A stretch of 64,000 nucleotides of DNA from Alphaproteobacteria bacterium (GTDB lineage Bacteria; Pseudomonadota; Alphaproteobacteria; Caulobacterales; Caulobacteraceae): contig JAHJME010000040.1 of assembly GCA_018821435.1 (NCBI GenBank), positions 105,416 to 169,415 of the forward strand. The letters are read 5' to 3'. Each line of letters begins with the position of its first letter. The stretch's first letter is position 1. This document shows positions 1-9,308 of this stretch, piece after piece. A program made the position numbers and the translations under genes. The notes beneath the pieces are model-generated. The model was not told the DNA's origin. It ran no database searches and worked only from the letters and a program-made list of their open reading frames with translations.

Positions 1-1527
1 ATCGTCGATCGCCAGCTCGTCACCTCGTGGGCGCTGCTCGACCAGGCCGCGCGCAACCGCGAGACCGTGCTGAAGAACGGCTACACCAAGGCGCTCCGCC
101 AGACGGAACGCGGCGCGACCGCCGAGACGAAGGCCTACATCGTCAGCGCCGCCCAGCACGACCCGCTGACCGCGAACAAGATGGTCAATGCGCTGCTGCT
201 GCAGGGCGTCGACATCTACCGCGCGCCCGCCGAGTTCGTGCACGAGGGCAAGGTCTATCCGGTCGGCTCCTACGTCTTCCCGATGAACCAGCCCAAGCAG
301 GGTCTGCTGCGCTGGATGCTGGGCGAGACCCACTTCCCGGACGACACCTACGCCCGGGACAAGAACGGCAATCCGATCCGCCCCTACGACATGTCGACCG
401 ACACCATGACCGAGTTCATGGGCATCGAGAGCACGCCGGTGGGTACGGCTGTGACCGCCAGCCTGACCAAGCTGTCCGCGCCGGTGAACACCCCCGGGAC
501 GGTGGCCTCGGGCGCTTCGACCTACCTGCTCGACGGCGACCTGAACGACAGCTTCCACGCGGTGAACCTGCTGCTGAAGTCCGGCGCGACCGTGAAGCGG
601 GTGAAGACCGCCGCCGGCGCGGCCAAGGCCGGCGACTTCATCGTCTCCGGCGCCTCGGCCGGGTCGGTGACCCAGGTCGCGACCAGCACGGGGGTCTCGT
701 TCGCGGCGTCCAGCGGCGTTCCCGAAAGCGCGACCTACACCGTCAAGGCGCCCCGCGTGGCCATGTTGAAGCGCTATCGCGGCGGCAATATCGACGAGGG
801 GTGGACGCGCTTCCTGCTGGAGACGTTCGACTTCAACCAGACCGCGCTGATGGACGCCGAGATCAAAGCCGGCAACCTGATCAAGAAGTACGACGTCATC
901 GTCCTGCCGTCGGACTCGGTCTCGAACATGACGGGCGAGCCGCCGCCTCCGGGCGCGGGTGGTCGGGGCGGTGGCTTCGGGGGCGAGAGCCTTGAGGCGA
1001 CGCCGCCCGAGTTCCGCAGCGGCTTCGGGGCCGAAGGCGTCAAGGCGCTGGAGGAGTTCGTCAAGGCCGGTGGTCGCCTGATCACCTTCGCCCAGGCCGG
1101 CGATCTGCCGATGCAGAAGTTCGGCCTGCCGGTCCGCAATATCGTCGCGGGCAAGTCGGGCAAGGAATTCTGGTCGCCGGGTTCGACCCTGAAGATCAAG
1201 GTCGACACCAAGAACCCGCTGGCGTTCGGCATGCCGCAAGACGCCCTGGCGATCTACACCGCCGAGGGTCAGGTCTATGAGGTGACCCCGCGCATGTACA
1301 ACGAGCGCGTCGAGGTGATCGCGTCCTACGCGGACACCAATGTGCTCAAGAGCGGCTGGTTGGTCGGCGAGGATCTGATCGCCGGCAAGGCGGCCATGAT
1401 CTCGGTCCACCTGGGCAAGGGCGAAGTGGTGATGGTGGGCTTCCGTCCGCAGCACCGGTCACAGGCGCACGGCACCTATAAGCTGCTGTTCGACACCCTG
1501 TTCGACGGCCCCCCGGCCACGCCTTAA
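1..1527 (+). CDS. M14-family zinc carboxypeptidase, C-terminal part (5' truncated by window edge)
   Basis: The reading frame is open from base 1 with no stop, so the start lies outside the window; 508 residues are visible. They resemble the C-terminal half of large secreted M14 carboxypeptidases: an aspect-rich linker, a beta-rich middle with a glycine-rich insert (about base 955-990), then a Rossmann-like glutamine-amidotransferase-type domain with the motif EEFVKAGGRLITFAQAGD and a final FRPQHRSQAHGTYKLLF stretch typical of this family's end. The HxxE zinc-binding domain itself is not in the window, so catalytic competence cannot be judged. It is followed by a strong hairpin and then a secreted M20-type amidohydrolase, suggesting peptide scavenging in the periplasm. 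Family call is from remembered sequence patterns. Confidence 0.75.
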   Translation: MVDRQLVTSWALLDQAARNRETVLKNGYTKALRQTERGATAETKAYIVSAAQHDPLTANKMVNALLLQGVDIYRAPAEFVHEGKVYPVGSYVFPMNQPKQGLLRWMLGETHFPDDTYARDKNGNPIRPYDMSTDTMTEFMGIESTPVGTAVTASLTKLSAPVNTPGTVASGASTYLLDGDLNDSFHAVNLLLKSGATVKRVKTAAGAAKAGDFIVSGASAGSVTQVATSTGVSFAASSGVPESATYTVKAPRVAMLKRYRGGNIDEGWTRFLLETFDFNQTALMDAEIKAGNLIKKYDVIVLPSDSVSNMTGEPPPPGAGGRGGGFGGESLEATPPEFRSGFGAEGVKALEEFVKAGGRLITFAQAGDLPMQKFGLPVRNIVAGKSGKEFWSPGSTLKIKVDTKNPLAFGMPQDALAIYTAEGQVYEVTPRMYNERVEVIASYADTNVLKSGWLVGEDLIAGKAAMISVHLGKGEVVMVGFRPQHRSQAHGTYKLLFDTLFDGPPATP

Positions 1528-1566
1528 GCCCGCGGGTCCCGCCCGCCATACCCCCGCGGTCTGCGG

Positions 1567-1601
1567 ATCCCCGTGTGTGACCCCTCGCACACGGGGATTT
1601 G
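1567..1601 (+). terminator. Hairpin terminator after the M14 peptidase gene
   Basis: An 11-bp perfect stem (1567-1577 with 1588-1598) encloses a 10-nt loop and is followed by three T residues. It sits 40 bp after the upstream stop codon and about 80 bp before the next start. The short T run makes it a modest intrinsic terminator. Confidence 0.6.
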
Positions 1602-1681
1602 CCGTGACCGCTGGTCGTCGCGACCAGAATCGCGTCTCACCCTTGCCGCTACCGGCTGTTGAAGAAGGTGGATCCCCGCAC

Positions 1682-3259
1682 ATGAAGACCCTTGGCCTGC
1701 CCGTCGCGCTTGCTGCGCTGATGCTCTCCACCTCGGCATTCGCCGCCCCCGCGCTGCCGGCGCTGAAGAAGCAGGCGGTCGCCGGCGTCCAGTCCCGCGC
1801 CAAGCTGGCCCAGCAGATGAACGACAAGATCTTCAGCTTCGGCGAGCTGGCGTTCCAGGAGGTCGAGACCTCGAAGTACATCACCGACGTGCTCGAGAAG
1901 AACGGCTTCACGGTCACGCGCGGCGTCGCTGGATTGCCCACCGGCTGGGTCGCCACCTGGACCAACAAGACCGGCGGCCCGACCATCGCCATGGGCTCCG
2001 ACATCGACGGCATCCCCAAGGCGTCGCAGATGCCCGGCATCCCGTGGCGCAAGCCGATGGTCGAAGGCGCGCCGGGCCACGGCGAGGGCCACAATTCCGG
2101 CAATGCGGTGAACGTCGTCGCCGCCCTGGCGGTGAAGGACATCATGGAGAAGGAGGGCATCGCCGGCACGCTGATGCTCTGGCCGGGCGTCGCCGAGGAG
2201 CTGGTGGCCGGCAAGGCGTTCATGGTTCGCGCCGGGGTCTTCAAGAACGTCGACGCCGTGCTGTTCACCCACGTGGGCGACAACCTGTCCGTCACCTGGG
2301 GCAAGCCCTCGGGCACGGGCTCGGTCTCGGTGGAATATACCTTCCACGGCGCCGCGGCTCACGCGGCCGGCAAGCCCTGGATGGGCCGTTCGGCGCTGGA
2401 CGCCGTCTCGCTCATGAACATCGGGTGGGAGTTCCGCCGCGAGCACATCCGGCCCGAGCAGCGCTCGCACTATGTGATCACCGACGGCGGCGACCAGCCC
2501 AATGTCGTGCCGCAGATCTCCAAGGTCTGGTATTATTTCCGCGAGCAGGACTTCAAGCGGATCTCCGACCTGTACGCCATGGGCAACAAGGTCGCCGACG
2601 GCGCGGCCATGATGACCGACACGACGGTCGAGCACCGCCTGCTGGGCACCTCGGCCCCGCGCCACTTCAACAAGCCCATCGCCGAGGCCGTCTACGCCAA
2701 TATCCAGGCGGTCGGCCTGCCCAAATGGACAGCCGACGAGCAGGCCTTCGCCAAGGCGGTGCAGAAGGAAGTCGGCGCCGAGAAGAAGGACGGCCTGTCC
2801 ACCGAGCTCAAGAAGCTGGAGCCGCCGGTCGAGAAGCCCGAGAGCGGCGGTTCGGACGACATCGGCGACGTGTCCTGGACCGTGCCGACGATCACGCTGA
2901 GCTATCCGTCGAACATCCCCGGCCTGGCCGGTCACAGCTGGATGAACGCGATCTCCATGGCCACGCCGATCGCCCACGACGGCGTCGTGGCGGGCGCCAA
3001 GGTCATGGCGATGACGACCCTGGACCTGATGCTGCGGCCCGACCTGCGCACCGCGGCCAAAGCCTACTTCACCGACGTCCAGAACAAGGACGAGCACTAT
3101 GTCCAGATGATCCAGCCGACCGACCAGCCGGCGATCGAGATCAACACCGAGGTCATGGCGCAATTCCGCCCGGCCATGAAGCCGCTGTACTACGACGAGA
3201 CCAAGTACCCGACCTACCTGGACCAGCTGGGCGTGAAGTGGCCCACGCTGTCGAAGTAG
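1682..3259 (+). CDS. Secreted M20D-type amidohydrolase (AbgB-like)
   Basis: 525 residues from the ATG at 1682, chosen because it opens a clear signal peptide ending near AFA-A (residue 21) and has a purine-rich ribosome site before it; the frame is open further upstream to 1577 but without such a start. The protein follows the layout of AbgB-like amidohydrolases that cleave amide bonds of N-acyl amino acids or aminobenzoyl-glutamate: a DIDG metal-site segment near residue 108, a GHGEGHNSG segment near 132-140, an AEEL segment and a dimerisation insert. In most M20D enzymes the position between the two GH pairs is Cys (GHxCGH); here it is Glu, which may change metal binding. Exported location and the adjacent M14 peptidase suggest amino-acid scavenging. 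Substrate unknown. Confidence 0.8.
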   Translation: MKTLGLPVALAALMLSTSAFAAPALPALKKQAVAGVQSRAKLAQQMNDKIFSFGELAFQEVETSKYITDVLEKNGFTVTRGVAGLPTGWVATWTNKTGGPTIAMGSDIDGIPKASQMPGIPWRKPMVEGAPGHGEGHNSGNAVNVVAALAVKDIMEKEGIAGTLMLWPGVAEELVAGKAFMVRAGVFKNVDAVLFTHVGDNLSVTWGKPSGTGSVSVEYTFHGAAAHAAGKPWMGRSALDAVSLMNIGWEFRREHIRPEQRSHYVITDGGDQPNVVPQISKVWYYFREQDFKRISDLYAMGNKVADGAAMMTDTTVEHRLLGTSAPRHFNKPIAEAVYANIQAVGLPKWTADEQAFAKAVQKEVGAEKKDGLSTELKKLEPPVEKPESGGSDDIGDVSWTVPTITLSYPSNIPGLAGHSWMNAISMATPIAHDGVVAGAKVMAMTTLDLMLRPDLRTAAKAYFTDVQNKDEHYVQMIQPTDQPAIEINTEVMAQFRPAMKPLYYDETKYPTYLDQLGVKWPTLSK

Positions 3260-3263
3260 GGGG

Positions 3264-3956
3264 CTAGCCGCCCATCCAGCGGTAGCCGACGCCGGGTTCC
3301 GTCAGGATCAGGGCCGGCGCCGAGGGATCGGGCTCGACCTTCTGGCGGAGCTGGCCCACGAAGACGCGCAGGTACTGCACGTCGTGCTCGTGGGCCGGAC
3401 CCCAGACGGCGGTCAGCAGCTGCTTGTGGGTGACCACCTTGCCGCTGCCCCGCACCAGCTGGGCCAGCAGGTCGTACTCGCGGGGCGACAATCGGATCAC
3501 CTCGCCGGCCCGGGTGATCAGGCGCTTGACCAGGTCGATGGTCAGGTCGCCCGAGGTGACGATGGGTTCCGCGCCCTGGTCCTGCAGCCGGTGGCGCAGC
3601 GCCACGCGCAGGCGGGCCAGCAGTTCGCCGACGCCGAACGGCTTTTCCACATAGTCGTCGGCGCCCAGGTCCAGGGCGTCGATCTTCTCGGTCTCGCGGT
3701 CGCGCGCCGACAGGATGATGATCGGGCCTTCGTAGAACGCGCGCGCTTTGGCCAGCGCATCCTTGCCGTCCATGTCGGGCAGGCCCAGGTCCAGCACCAC
3801 GGCGTCCGGCGGCTTGCGGGCGATCTCGCGCAGGCCCTCGGTGGCCGTGTCGGCGCGCACGGGCTCGTAGCCCGCCGCGTCCAGCGCAGGCCCCAGGAAC
3901 CGGTGGATCTGGGGCTCGTCGTCGATGACCAGGATGCGAGGCTTGTAGTCGCTCAT
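3264..3956 (-). CDS. kdpE: KdpE response regulator
   Basis: 230 residues, the full length of KdpE. Receiver domain (about 7-118) has the acidic pair IDDE, the phospho-acceptor Asp in VVLDLGLPDMDG (about residue 56) and the conserved Lys in YVEKPFG. A winged-helix OmpR/PhoB DNA-binding domain occupies about 135-228 with the typical ending GVGYRW. It overlaps kdpD by 4 bp and is the last gene of the kdpF-A-B-C-D-E transcript, converging with the amidohydrolase gene with only 4 bp between stops. It should activate the kdp promoter upstream of 11187 when phosphorylated by KdpD under low potassium or osmotic stress. Confidence 0.95.
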   Translation of the reverse strand: MSDYKPRILVIDDEPQIHRFLGPALDAAGYEPVRADTATEGLREIARKPPDAVVLDLGLPDMDGKDALAKARAFYEGPIIILSARDRETEKIDALDLGADDYVEKPFGVGELLARLRVALRHRLQDQGAEPIVTSGDLTIDLVKRLITRAGEVIRLSPREYDLLAQLVRGSGKVVTHKQLLTAVWGPAHEHDVQYLRVFVGQLRQKVEPDPSAPALILTEPGVGYRWMGG

Positions 3957-6625
3957 GGCAACATGCCGGGGGTCGGCCGCTCCTTCGGCAGGCTGATCAG
4001 GATGCGGGTGCCGCGCCCGTCGTGGATCGGGCTGGCCGCCGCGATGCGTCCGCCCATGGCCTCCACGAAACCCTTGGAGATGGCAAGGCCCAGACCCGCG
4101 CCCTTGCCTCGGTCGGTGGCCTCGTCCATCCGGCGGAACTTCTCGAACACGCGCTCCAGCTCGGGCGTCGGTATGCCGCGACCCTCGTCCTCGATGCTGA
4201 TGACAACGTTGTTGCGATCCTCATAGGCCGAGACGTCGATGGTCGTGCCGTCCGGGCTGTAGGTGATGGCGTTCTCCAGGATATTGACCAGGGCCTGTTC
4301 CAACAGCGAGCCGTCGGCCATCACCAGGGTCACCTGGTCTGGGAAATCCCAAATCACCTTGCGCGCCTCCAGCCGCCGCGTCACCCGATCCACGGCGGCG
4401 CGCAGCACATCGCGGGCGTCGGTCCATTCCCGGCGGGTGACCAGGGCGCCGCCTTCGAGGCGGGTCATGTCCAGCAGGTCGCCCACATAGCGGTTCAGCC
4501 GTTCGGCCTCTTCGCGGATCGACAACAGCAGATCGTCGCGCACCTTGGCGGTCAGCGACTTGCCGTAATCGATCAAGGTGGTGGCCGAGCCGAGCACGGT
4601 CGATAGCGGCGTCCGCAGGTCGTGGCTCACCGAATTCAGCAGGGCCGAGCGCAGGCGGTCGGTGCGCCGCAACGCCTCGGTGTCGGCGGCGGCGGCGGCC
4701 AGTTCGGCCCGCTCCAGCGCCACGGCGCCCTGGTCCAGCAGCGCCGCCACGAAGCGTTCGCCGTCCTCGGTGGCGATGGCCTGCGGCTCGATGCCAACGA
4801 CCCCGGCCCGTGTCTTCACCCCCTGCAGCGGACGGAAGACCCAGCCGGCGTTGGGCAAGGTGCCGGTGCCCGCGCCGGCGGCTTCGCCCTTTTCCCAGGC
4901 CCAGCGCGCGGCGGCCATGTCGCCGGCGGACAGCGCATCCAGGGCGGGGGAGGCGGCGGCCAGGCGCAGATCCTCGCCCTCCGGCGTCAGCACCACGGCC
5001 TTGCAGCTCGTGGCCGCCGCCAGCTGTTCGGCCAGGGCCAGGGCGGCGTCGTCGGCCTTGGCGGCGGAGGACAGGCGACGGGTGGCCGACAACACGGCGG
5101 CGATGCCGGCGGCCCGCCGCGACACGGCCCGAGCCTGGTCTCGCACCCGGCCGGTCAGCCAGCCGGTGGTCATCGCGACCGCGAAGAAGACGCCGAAGGT
5201 CAGGACATCCGCCGGATGGCCGATGCTCACCGTCAAGCGGGGTTCCAGAAAGAAGAAGTTGTAGGCGAAGGCCGACGCGGTCGCGGCCGTCACGGCGGGC
5301 CAGAGGCCGAACGCCAGGCCGGACACCAGCACGCTCAGCATGAACACCATGGCCAGGTTGGCGCTCTCGACGTAGCGATCGACCATCCAGGCGATGCCGC
5401 CCGCCATGGCCACCGCCGTCAGCGCCCCCAGATGCCCGCGCCAGGCGATGTCGCGCAGCGACGGGCGAGGCCCCGGCTCGGCGACGTGGGGCTCCGCGGA
5501 CTCGGTGATCACATGGAGGGCGGCGCCGCGGGCCTCCTCCAGCAGGGCATGGACCAGGCTGCGCCGGAAGGGCAGGCGCCGCCGCCGCGTCTTGCCGACC
5601 ACGATCTGGGTGGTGTTGTTGCGCCGCGCGTAGTCCAGGACGCTGCCGACGACGTCGTCGCCGGTCAGGCTGATCGTCGTGCCGCCGAGTTGCTCGGCCA
5701 GCTTCAGCGCCTCGCGGAGCTTTTGCGCGGCATGCGGGCTGAGCGGCACGCCATTGGGCCGCTCCACGTGGGCGACAGTCCACGGCGCGTCCATCATCAT
5801 GTCGGACAGGCGGCGGCCGGCGCGCACCAGGGACGCCGCGGTGGCGTCCGGCCCGGCCAGTACCAGGATCCGCTCCCCCGCCGCCCAGGGCCCTTCGACG
5901 CCCGCGCGCTTCATGGCGCCGATGAGCTGGTCGTCCACCGTCTGGGCCGCGCGGCGCAGGGCCAGTTCGCGCAGCGCCGTCAGGTTCTCGGTCTTGAAGA
6001 AGCGGTCGGCGGCCAGGCGGGCGGTCTCGGGGACATAGACCTTGCCCTCGGCCATCCGCTCGCGCAGCTCGGCCGGGGTGATGTCGATCAGCTCGATCTC
6101 GTCGGCGTCCGACAGGGCCCGGTCCGGCACGGTTTCGCGCTGGCGCACGCCGGTGATCTTCCAGACCACGTCGACCAGGCTCTCCAGGTGCTGGACGTTC
6201 AGCGTCGTCCAGACGTCGATGCCGGCGGCCAGCAGCTCCTCGACGTCCTGCCACCGCTTGGGGTGGCGCGAGCCCGGGGCGTTGGAATGGGCGTACTCGT
6301 CGACCAGCAGCAGGCCCGGCTTGCGCGCCAGCGCCGCGTCCAGGTCGAATTCCATCAGCGTGCGGCCGCGGTGGTCGATGGGCGTGCGCGCCATGACGTC
6401 TAGGCCGCGCAGCAGCGATTGGGTCTCCTTGCGGCCGTGGCTCTCGACCACCCCCACAACGACGTCGCCGCCCTCGGCCTTTCGGCGGCGGGCGGCGCGC
6501 AGCATTTCGTAGGTCTTGCCCACCCCCGGCGACATGCCGAGGAACACCTTCAGCCGACCCTGGCCGGCGCGGGTGGCCGCCAGCAAGGCGTCGGGATCGG
6601 GCCTGCGGGGCTCGTCGGGGGTCAT
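3953..6625 (-). CDS. kdpD: KdpD osmosensitive potassium-channel sensor histidine kinase
   Basis: 890 residues, usual KdpD length. In order: the N-terminal KdpD domain with a Walker A-like GMSPGVGKT (about 30-38) and a DEYAHSN Walker B-like segment, a universal-stress-protein domain, four closely spaced transmembrane segments (about 395-490), a GAF-like region, then the kinase core with the phospho-accepting His in SVSHDLRTPLS (about residue 668) and ATPase motifs NAITYSPDG, DEGRGIP and GAGLGLAIS. Cytosolic sensing of potassium with autophosphorylation and transfer to KdpE is established for the family. It overlaps kdpE and kdpC by 4 bp each, so the three are translationally coupled. Confidence 0.95.
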   Translation of the reverse strand: MTPDEPRRPDPDALLAATRAGQGRLKVFLGMSPGVGKTYEMLRAARRRKAEGGDVVVGVVESHGRKETQSLLRGLDVMARTPIDHRGRTLMEFDLDAALARKPGLLLVDEYAHSNAPGSRHPKRWQDVEELLAAGIDVWTTLNVQHLESLVDVVWKITGVRQRETVPDRALSDADEIELIDITPAELRERMAEGKVYVPETARLAADRFFKTENLTALRELALRRAAQTVDDQLIGAMKRAGVEGPWAAGERILVLAGPDATAASLVRAGRRLSDMMMDAPWTVAHVERPNGVPLSPHAAQKLREALKLAEQLGGTTISLTGDDVVGSVLDYARRNNTTQIVVGKTRRRRLPFRRSLVHALLEEARGAALHVITESAEPHVAEPGPRPSLRDIAWRGHLGALTAVAMAGGIAWMVDRYVESANLAMVFMLSVLVSGLAFGLWPAVTAATASAFAYNFFFLEPRLTVSIGHPADVLTFGVFFAVAMTTGWLTGRVRDQARAVSRRAAGIAAVLSATRRLSSAAKADDAALALAEQLAAATSCKAVVLTPEGEDLRLAAASPALDALSAGDMAAARWAWEKGEAAGAGTGTLPNAGWVFRPLQGVKTRAGVVGIEPQAIATEDGERFVAALLDQGAVALERAELAAAAADTEALRRTDRLRSALLNSVSHDLRTPLSTVLGSATTLIDYGKSLTAKVRDDLLLSIREEAERLNRYVGDLLDMTRLEGGALVTRREWTDARDVLRAAVDRVTRRLEARKVIWDFPDQVTLVMADGSLLEQALVNILENAITYSPDGTTIDVSAYEDRNNVVISIEDEGRGIPTPELERVFEKFRRMDEATDRGKGAGLGLAISKGFVEAMGGRIAAASPIHDGRGTRILISLPKERPTPGMLP

Positions 6626-7212
6626 TGGGCGGGACGTTGCCTCCTCGGGAAGGCGGCGTCGAGCGCCAGGTTGGTGGTGAGCACGTTCACGGTCGGCTGG
6701 CCGAGGACGCCGAGGGCCGGCGCGCCGATCCTCGCGGCGATGAACCGCTCCACCGCCGCCGGGTCCGCGCCGCGCGCCGCCGCGATCCGGGCTGCCTGGC
6801 GCTGGGCGTTCTCAGGCGAGATGTGCGGGTCCAGGCCGGAGGCTGAGGTCGTCACCGCGTCGGCGGGAATGGCGCCCGAGCCCTCCGCGCGCAGGCCGTC
6901 GGCGTCCTTTTTTACCCGCTCGGCCAGGGCCGGATTCAGCGGGCCGAGGTTGGAGCCGGACGAGCCGGTGGCGTCATAGCCGTTCGCGCCGGCCGCCGAG
7001 GGGCGAGGGTGCAGGTACTCCGGCCGGGTGAAGCTCTGCGCCAGCTGGCTGGATCCGACCACCTGGCCGCCCGCGTCGCGGATCAGGCTGCCGCCGGCCT
7101 GGGATGGGAAGGCGACCTGGGCGATGGCCGTGACCACCAGGGGATAGCCGACCCCCAGCAGGAGGGTGAAGAACAGGGTGGCGACGATGGCCGCGCGGGC
7201 TTGAGCGAACAT
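6622..7212 (-). CDS. kdpC: KdpC, stabilising subunit of the KdpFABC potassium ATPase
   Basis: 196 residues with a single N-terminal transmembrane helix (about 9-32) and a periplasmic domain, matching KdpC. Conserved segments include QVAFPSQAGGSLI, the ARPSAAG-like stretch YLHPRPSAAG and the C-terminal NVLTTNLALD. KdpC helps assemble KdpA with KdpB and promotes ATP binding. It lies 10 bp after kdpB and overlaps kdpD by 4 bp. Confidence 0.95.
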   Translation of the reverse strand: MFAQARAAIVATLFFTLLLGVGYPLVVTAIAQVAFPSQAGGSLIRDAGGQVVGSSQLAQSFTRPEYLHPRPSAAGANGYDATGSSGSNLGPLNPALAERVKKDADGLRAEGSGAIPADAVTTSASGLDPHISPENAQRQAARIAAARGADPAAVERFIAARIGAPALGVLGQPTVNVLTTNLALDAAFPRRQRPAQ

Positions 7213-7222
7213 GGGGCAGTCC

Positions 7223-9292
7223 TTAGGCCAGACCCAGGCCGGAGACGGCCAGGTCGATAAGCTTGATGCCGATGAACGGGGCGACGATGCCGCCCAGGCC
7301 GTAGATCAGCAGGTTGCGTTGCAGCAGCTTGGCGGCGCCGATCGCCCGGTACTTCACCCCGCGCAGCGCCAGCGGGATCAGCACCACGATGATCAGGGCG
7401 TTGAAGATCACCGCCGACAGGATCGCACTCTCCGGGCTGGCCAGGTCCATGACGTTCAGCGCGCTGAGGCTGGGCAGGGCGACCACGAAGATCGCCGGGA
7501 TGATGGCGAAGTACTTGGCCACGTCGTTGGCGATCGAGAAGGTGGTCAGGGCGCCGCGGGTGATCAGCAGTTGCTTCCCGGTCTCGACGATCTCGATGAC
7601 CTTGGTCGGGTCGCTGTCCAGGTCGACCATGTTGCCGGCCTCGCGGGCGGCCTGGGAGCCGGTCTGCATGGCCACGCCGACGTCGGACTGGGCCAGCGCC
7701 GGAGCGTCGTTGGCGCCGTCGCCGCACATGGCTACCAGGCGACCCTTGGCCTGTTCGGTGCGGATCAGCCGCAGCTTGTCCTCAGGCGTGGCCTCGGCCA
7801 GGAAGTCGTCGACCCCGGCTTCCGAGGCGATGGCGGCGGCGGTCACCGGGTTGTCGCCCGTGATCATGACGGTGCGCAGGCCCATGCGGCGCAGGTCGGC
7901 GAACCGCTCCTTCACATTGGGCTTCACCACGTCCTTCAGGTGGATGACGCCGACGACGGCGCCGTCCTCGCTGACCGCCAGGGGCGTGCCGCCCGAGCGG
8001 GCGATGCGGTCCACGGCGGCGGCCAGGTCGGCCGGCATGTCGGCGGCGGTGAGGCCGACGCTCTTCAGCACCGCATCCACCGCGCCCTTGCGCCACGAAC
8101 GGCCGTCGGCGCTGAGGCCGGATTGCCGGGTGGTGGCGGAGAACGGGACGATCTCGGCGCCGGCCGGCGCGTCGCCGGTCTGGCCCTGGTTGCGCGCCAA
8201 CTCGACGATGGAGCGGCCTTCCGGGGTCTCGTCGCCCAGGGACGCCATCAGGGCCGCGGTCAGCGCGCGTTCCGGACGAACGCCAGGCGCGGGGATGACC
8301 TCGGTGGCCATGCGGTTGCCGAAGGTGATGGTGCCGGTCTTGTCCAGCAGCAGGGTGTCGACGTCGCCGGCGGCCTCGACCGCGCGGCCGGAGGTGGCCA
8401 GGACATTGACCTTCAGCAGCCGGTCCATGCCGGCGATGCCGACGGCCGACAACAGGCCGCCGATGGTCGTCGGGATCAGGCAGATGAAGAGGGCGCCCAG
8501 CACCAGCGGGCTCAGCTTCACGCCCGAATAGGCGCCCAGGCCCAACAGGGTCACCACGGCGATCAGGAAGATCAGCGTCAGGCCGGCCAGCAGCACCGCC
8601 AGGGCGATCTCGTTGGGTGTCTTCCTGCGGTCCGCGCCCTCGACCATGGCGATCATCCGGTCGAGGAAGGTGGAGCCGGCCTCGGAGGTCACGCGCACCT
8701 TGATCCAGTCGGAGACCACAGTGGTGCCGCCGGTCACGGCGCTGCGGTCGCCGCCGCTCTCGCGGATGACGGGGGCGCTTTCGCCGGTGACGGCGGCCTC
8801 GTTGACCGAGGCCACGCCCTCGACGATCTCGCCGTCGGCCGGGATCACGTCGCCGGCTTCCACCAGGACGATCTCGCCGATGCCCAGTTGGTGGGCCGGG
8901 GTGGGAACGATGGTCCCGCGCGCCGGGTCGACGATCAGCTTGGCCTTCGTCGTCACCCGCGCGGCGCGCAGGCTGTCGGCGGCGGCCTTGCCGCGGCCCT
9001 CTGCGATGCTCTCCGCGAAGTTGGCGAACAGCACCGTGGCCCACAGCCAGAAGGCCATCTGCAGCGCGAAGCCCCAGGCTCCGCCCTGGGCGATGGCGAG
9101 ACCCGTCGAGATGGTCGCCAGGAGCGCGACGATCCAGGTCGCGAAGATCACCGGATTGCTGGTGAGCCGGCGGGGGTCGAGCTTGACCATCGCGTCGCGG
9201 GCGGCGCGGGCCAGGATCGGGCCGGAGAAGCTGCCGACCAGGCCCTCGGCTTTCCGCCGAGGGTCGCCGAGGGAGGGGGAGGTCATGGTCAT
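7223..9292 (-). CDS. kdpB: KdpB, P-type ATPase catalytic subunit
   Basis: 689 residues. Shows the P-type ATPase hallmarks: the phosphorylated Asp in LLLDKTGTITFGN (Asp about 317), the actuator TGES motif in AAVTGESAP, the hinge MCGDGANDAPALAQSDVG, and several transmembrane helices. The TGES Ser, which is the inhibitory phosphorylation site in the Escherichia coli pump, is kept. KdpB hydrolyses ATP at the inner membrane to drive potassium import through KdpA. The gene follows kdpA after 16 bp. Confidence 0.96.
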   Translation of the reverse strand: MTMTSPSLGDPRRKAEGLVGSFSGPILARAARDAMVKLDPRRLTSNPVIFATWIVALLATISTGLAIAQGGAWGFALQMAFWLWATVLFANFAESIAEGRGKAAADSLRAARVTTKAKLIVDPARGTIVPTPAHQLGIGEIVLVEAGDVIPADGEIVEGVASVNEAAVTGESAPVIRESGGDRSAVTGGTTVVSDWIKVRVTSEAGSTFLDRMIAMVEGADRRKTPNEIALAVLLAGLTLIFLIAVVTLLGLGAYSGVKLSPLVLGALFICLIPTTIGGLLSAVGIAGMDRLLKVNVLATSGRAVEAAGDVDTLLLDKTGTITFGNRMATEVIPAPGVRPERALTAALMASLGDETPEGRSIVELARNQGQTGDAPAGAEIVPFSATTRQSGLSADGRSWRKGAVDAVLKSVGLTAADMPADLAAAVDRIARSGGTPLAVSEDGAVVGVIHLKDVVKPNVKERFADLRRMGLRTVMITGDNPVTAAAIASEAGVDDFLAEATPEDKLRLIRTEQAKGRLVAMCGDGANDAPALAQSDVGVAMQTGSQAAREAGNMVDLDSDPTKVIEIVETGKQLLITRGALTTFSIANDVAKYFAIIPAIFVVALPSLSALNVMDLASPESAILSAVIFNALIIVVLIPLALRGVKYRAIGAAKLLQRNLLIYGLGGIVAPFIGIKLIDLAVSGLGLA

Positions 9293-9308
9293 GTCGGATG
9301 TCCAGGGA

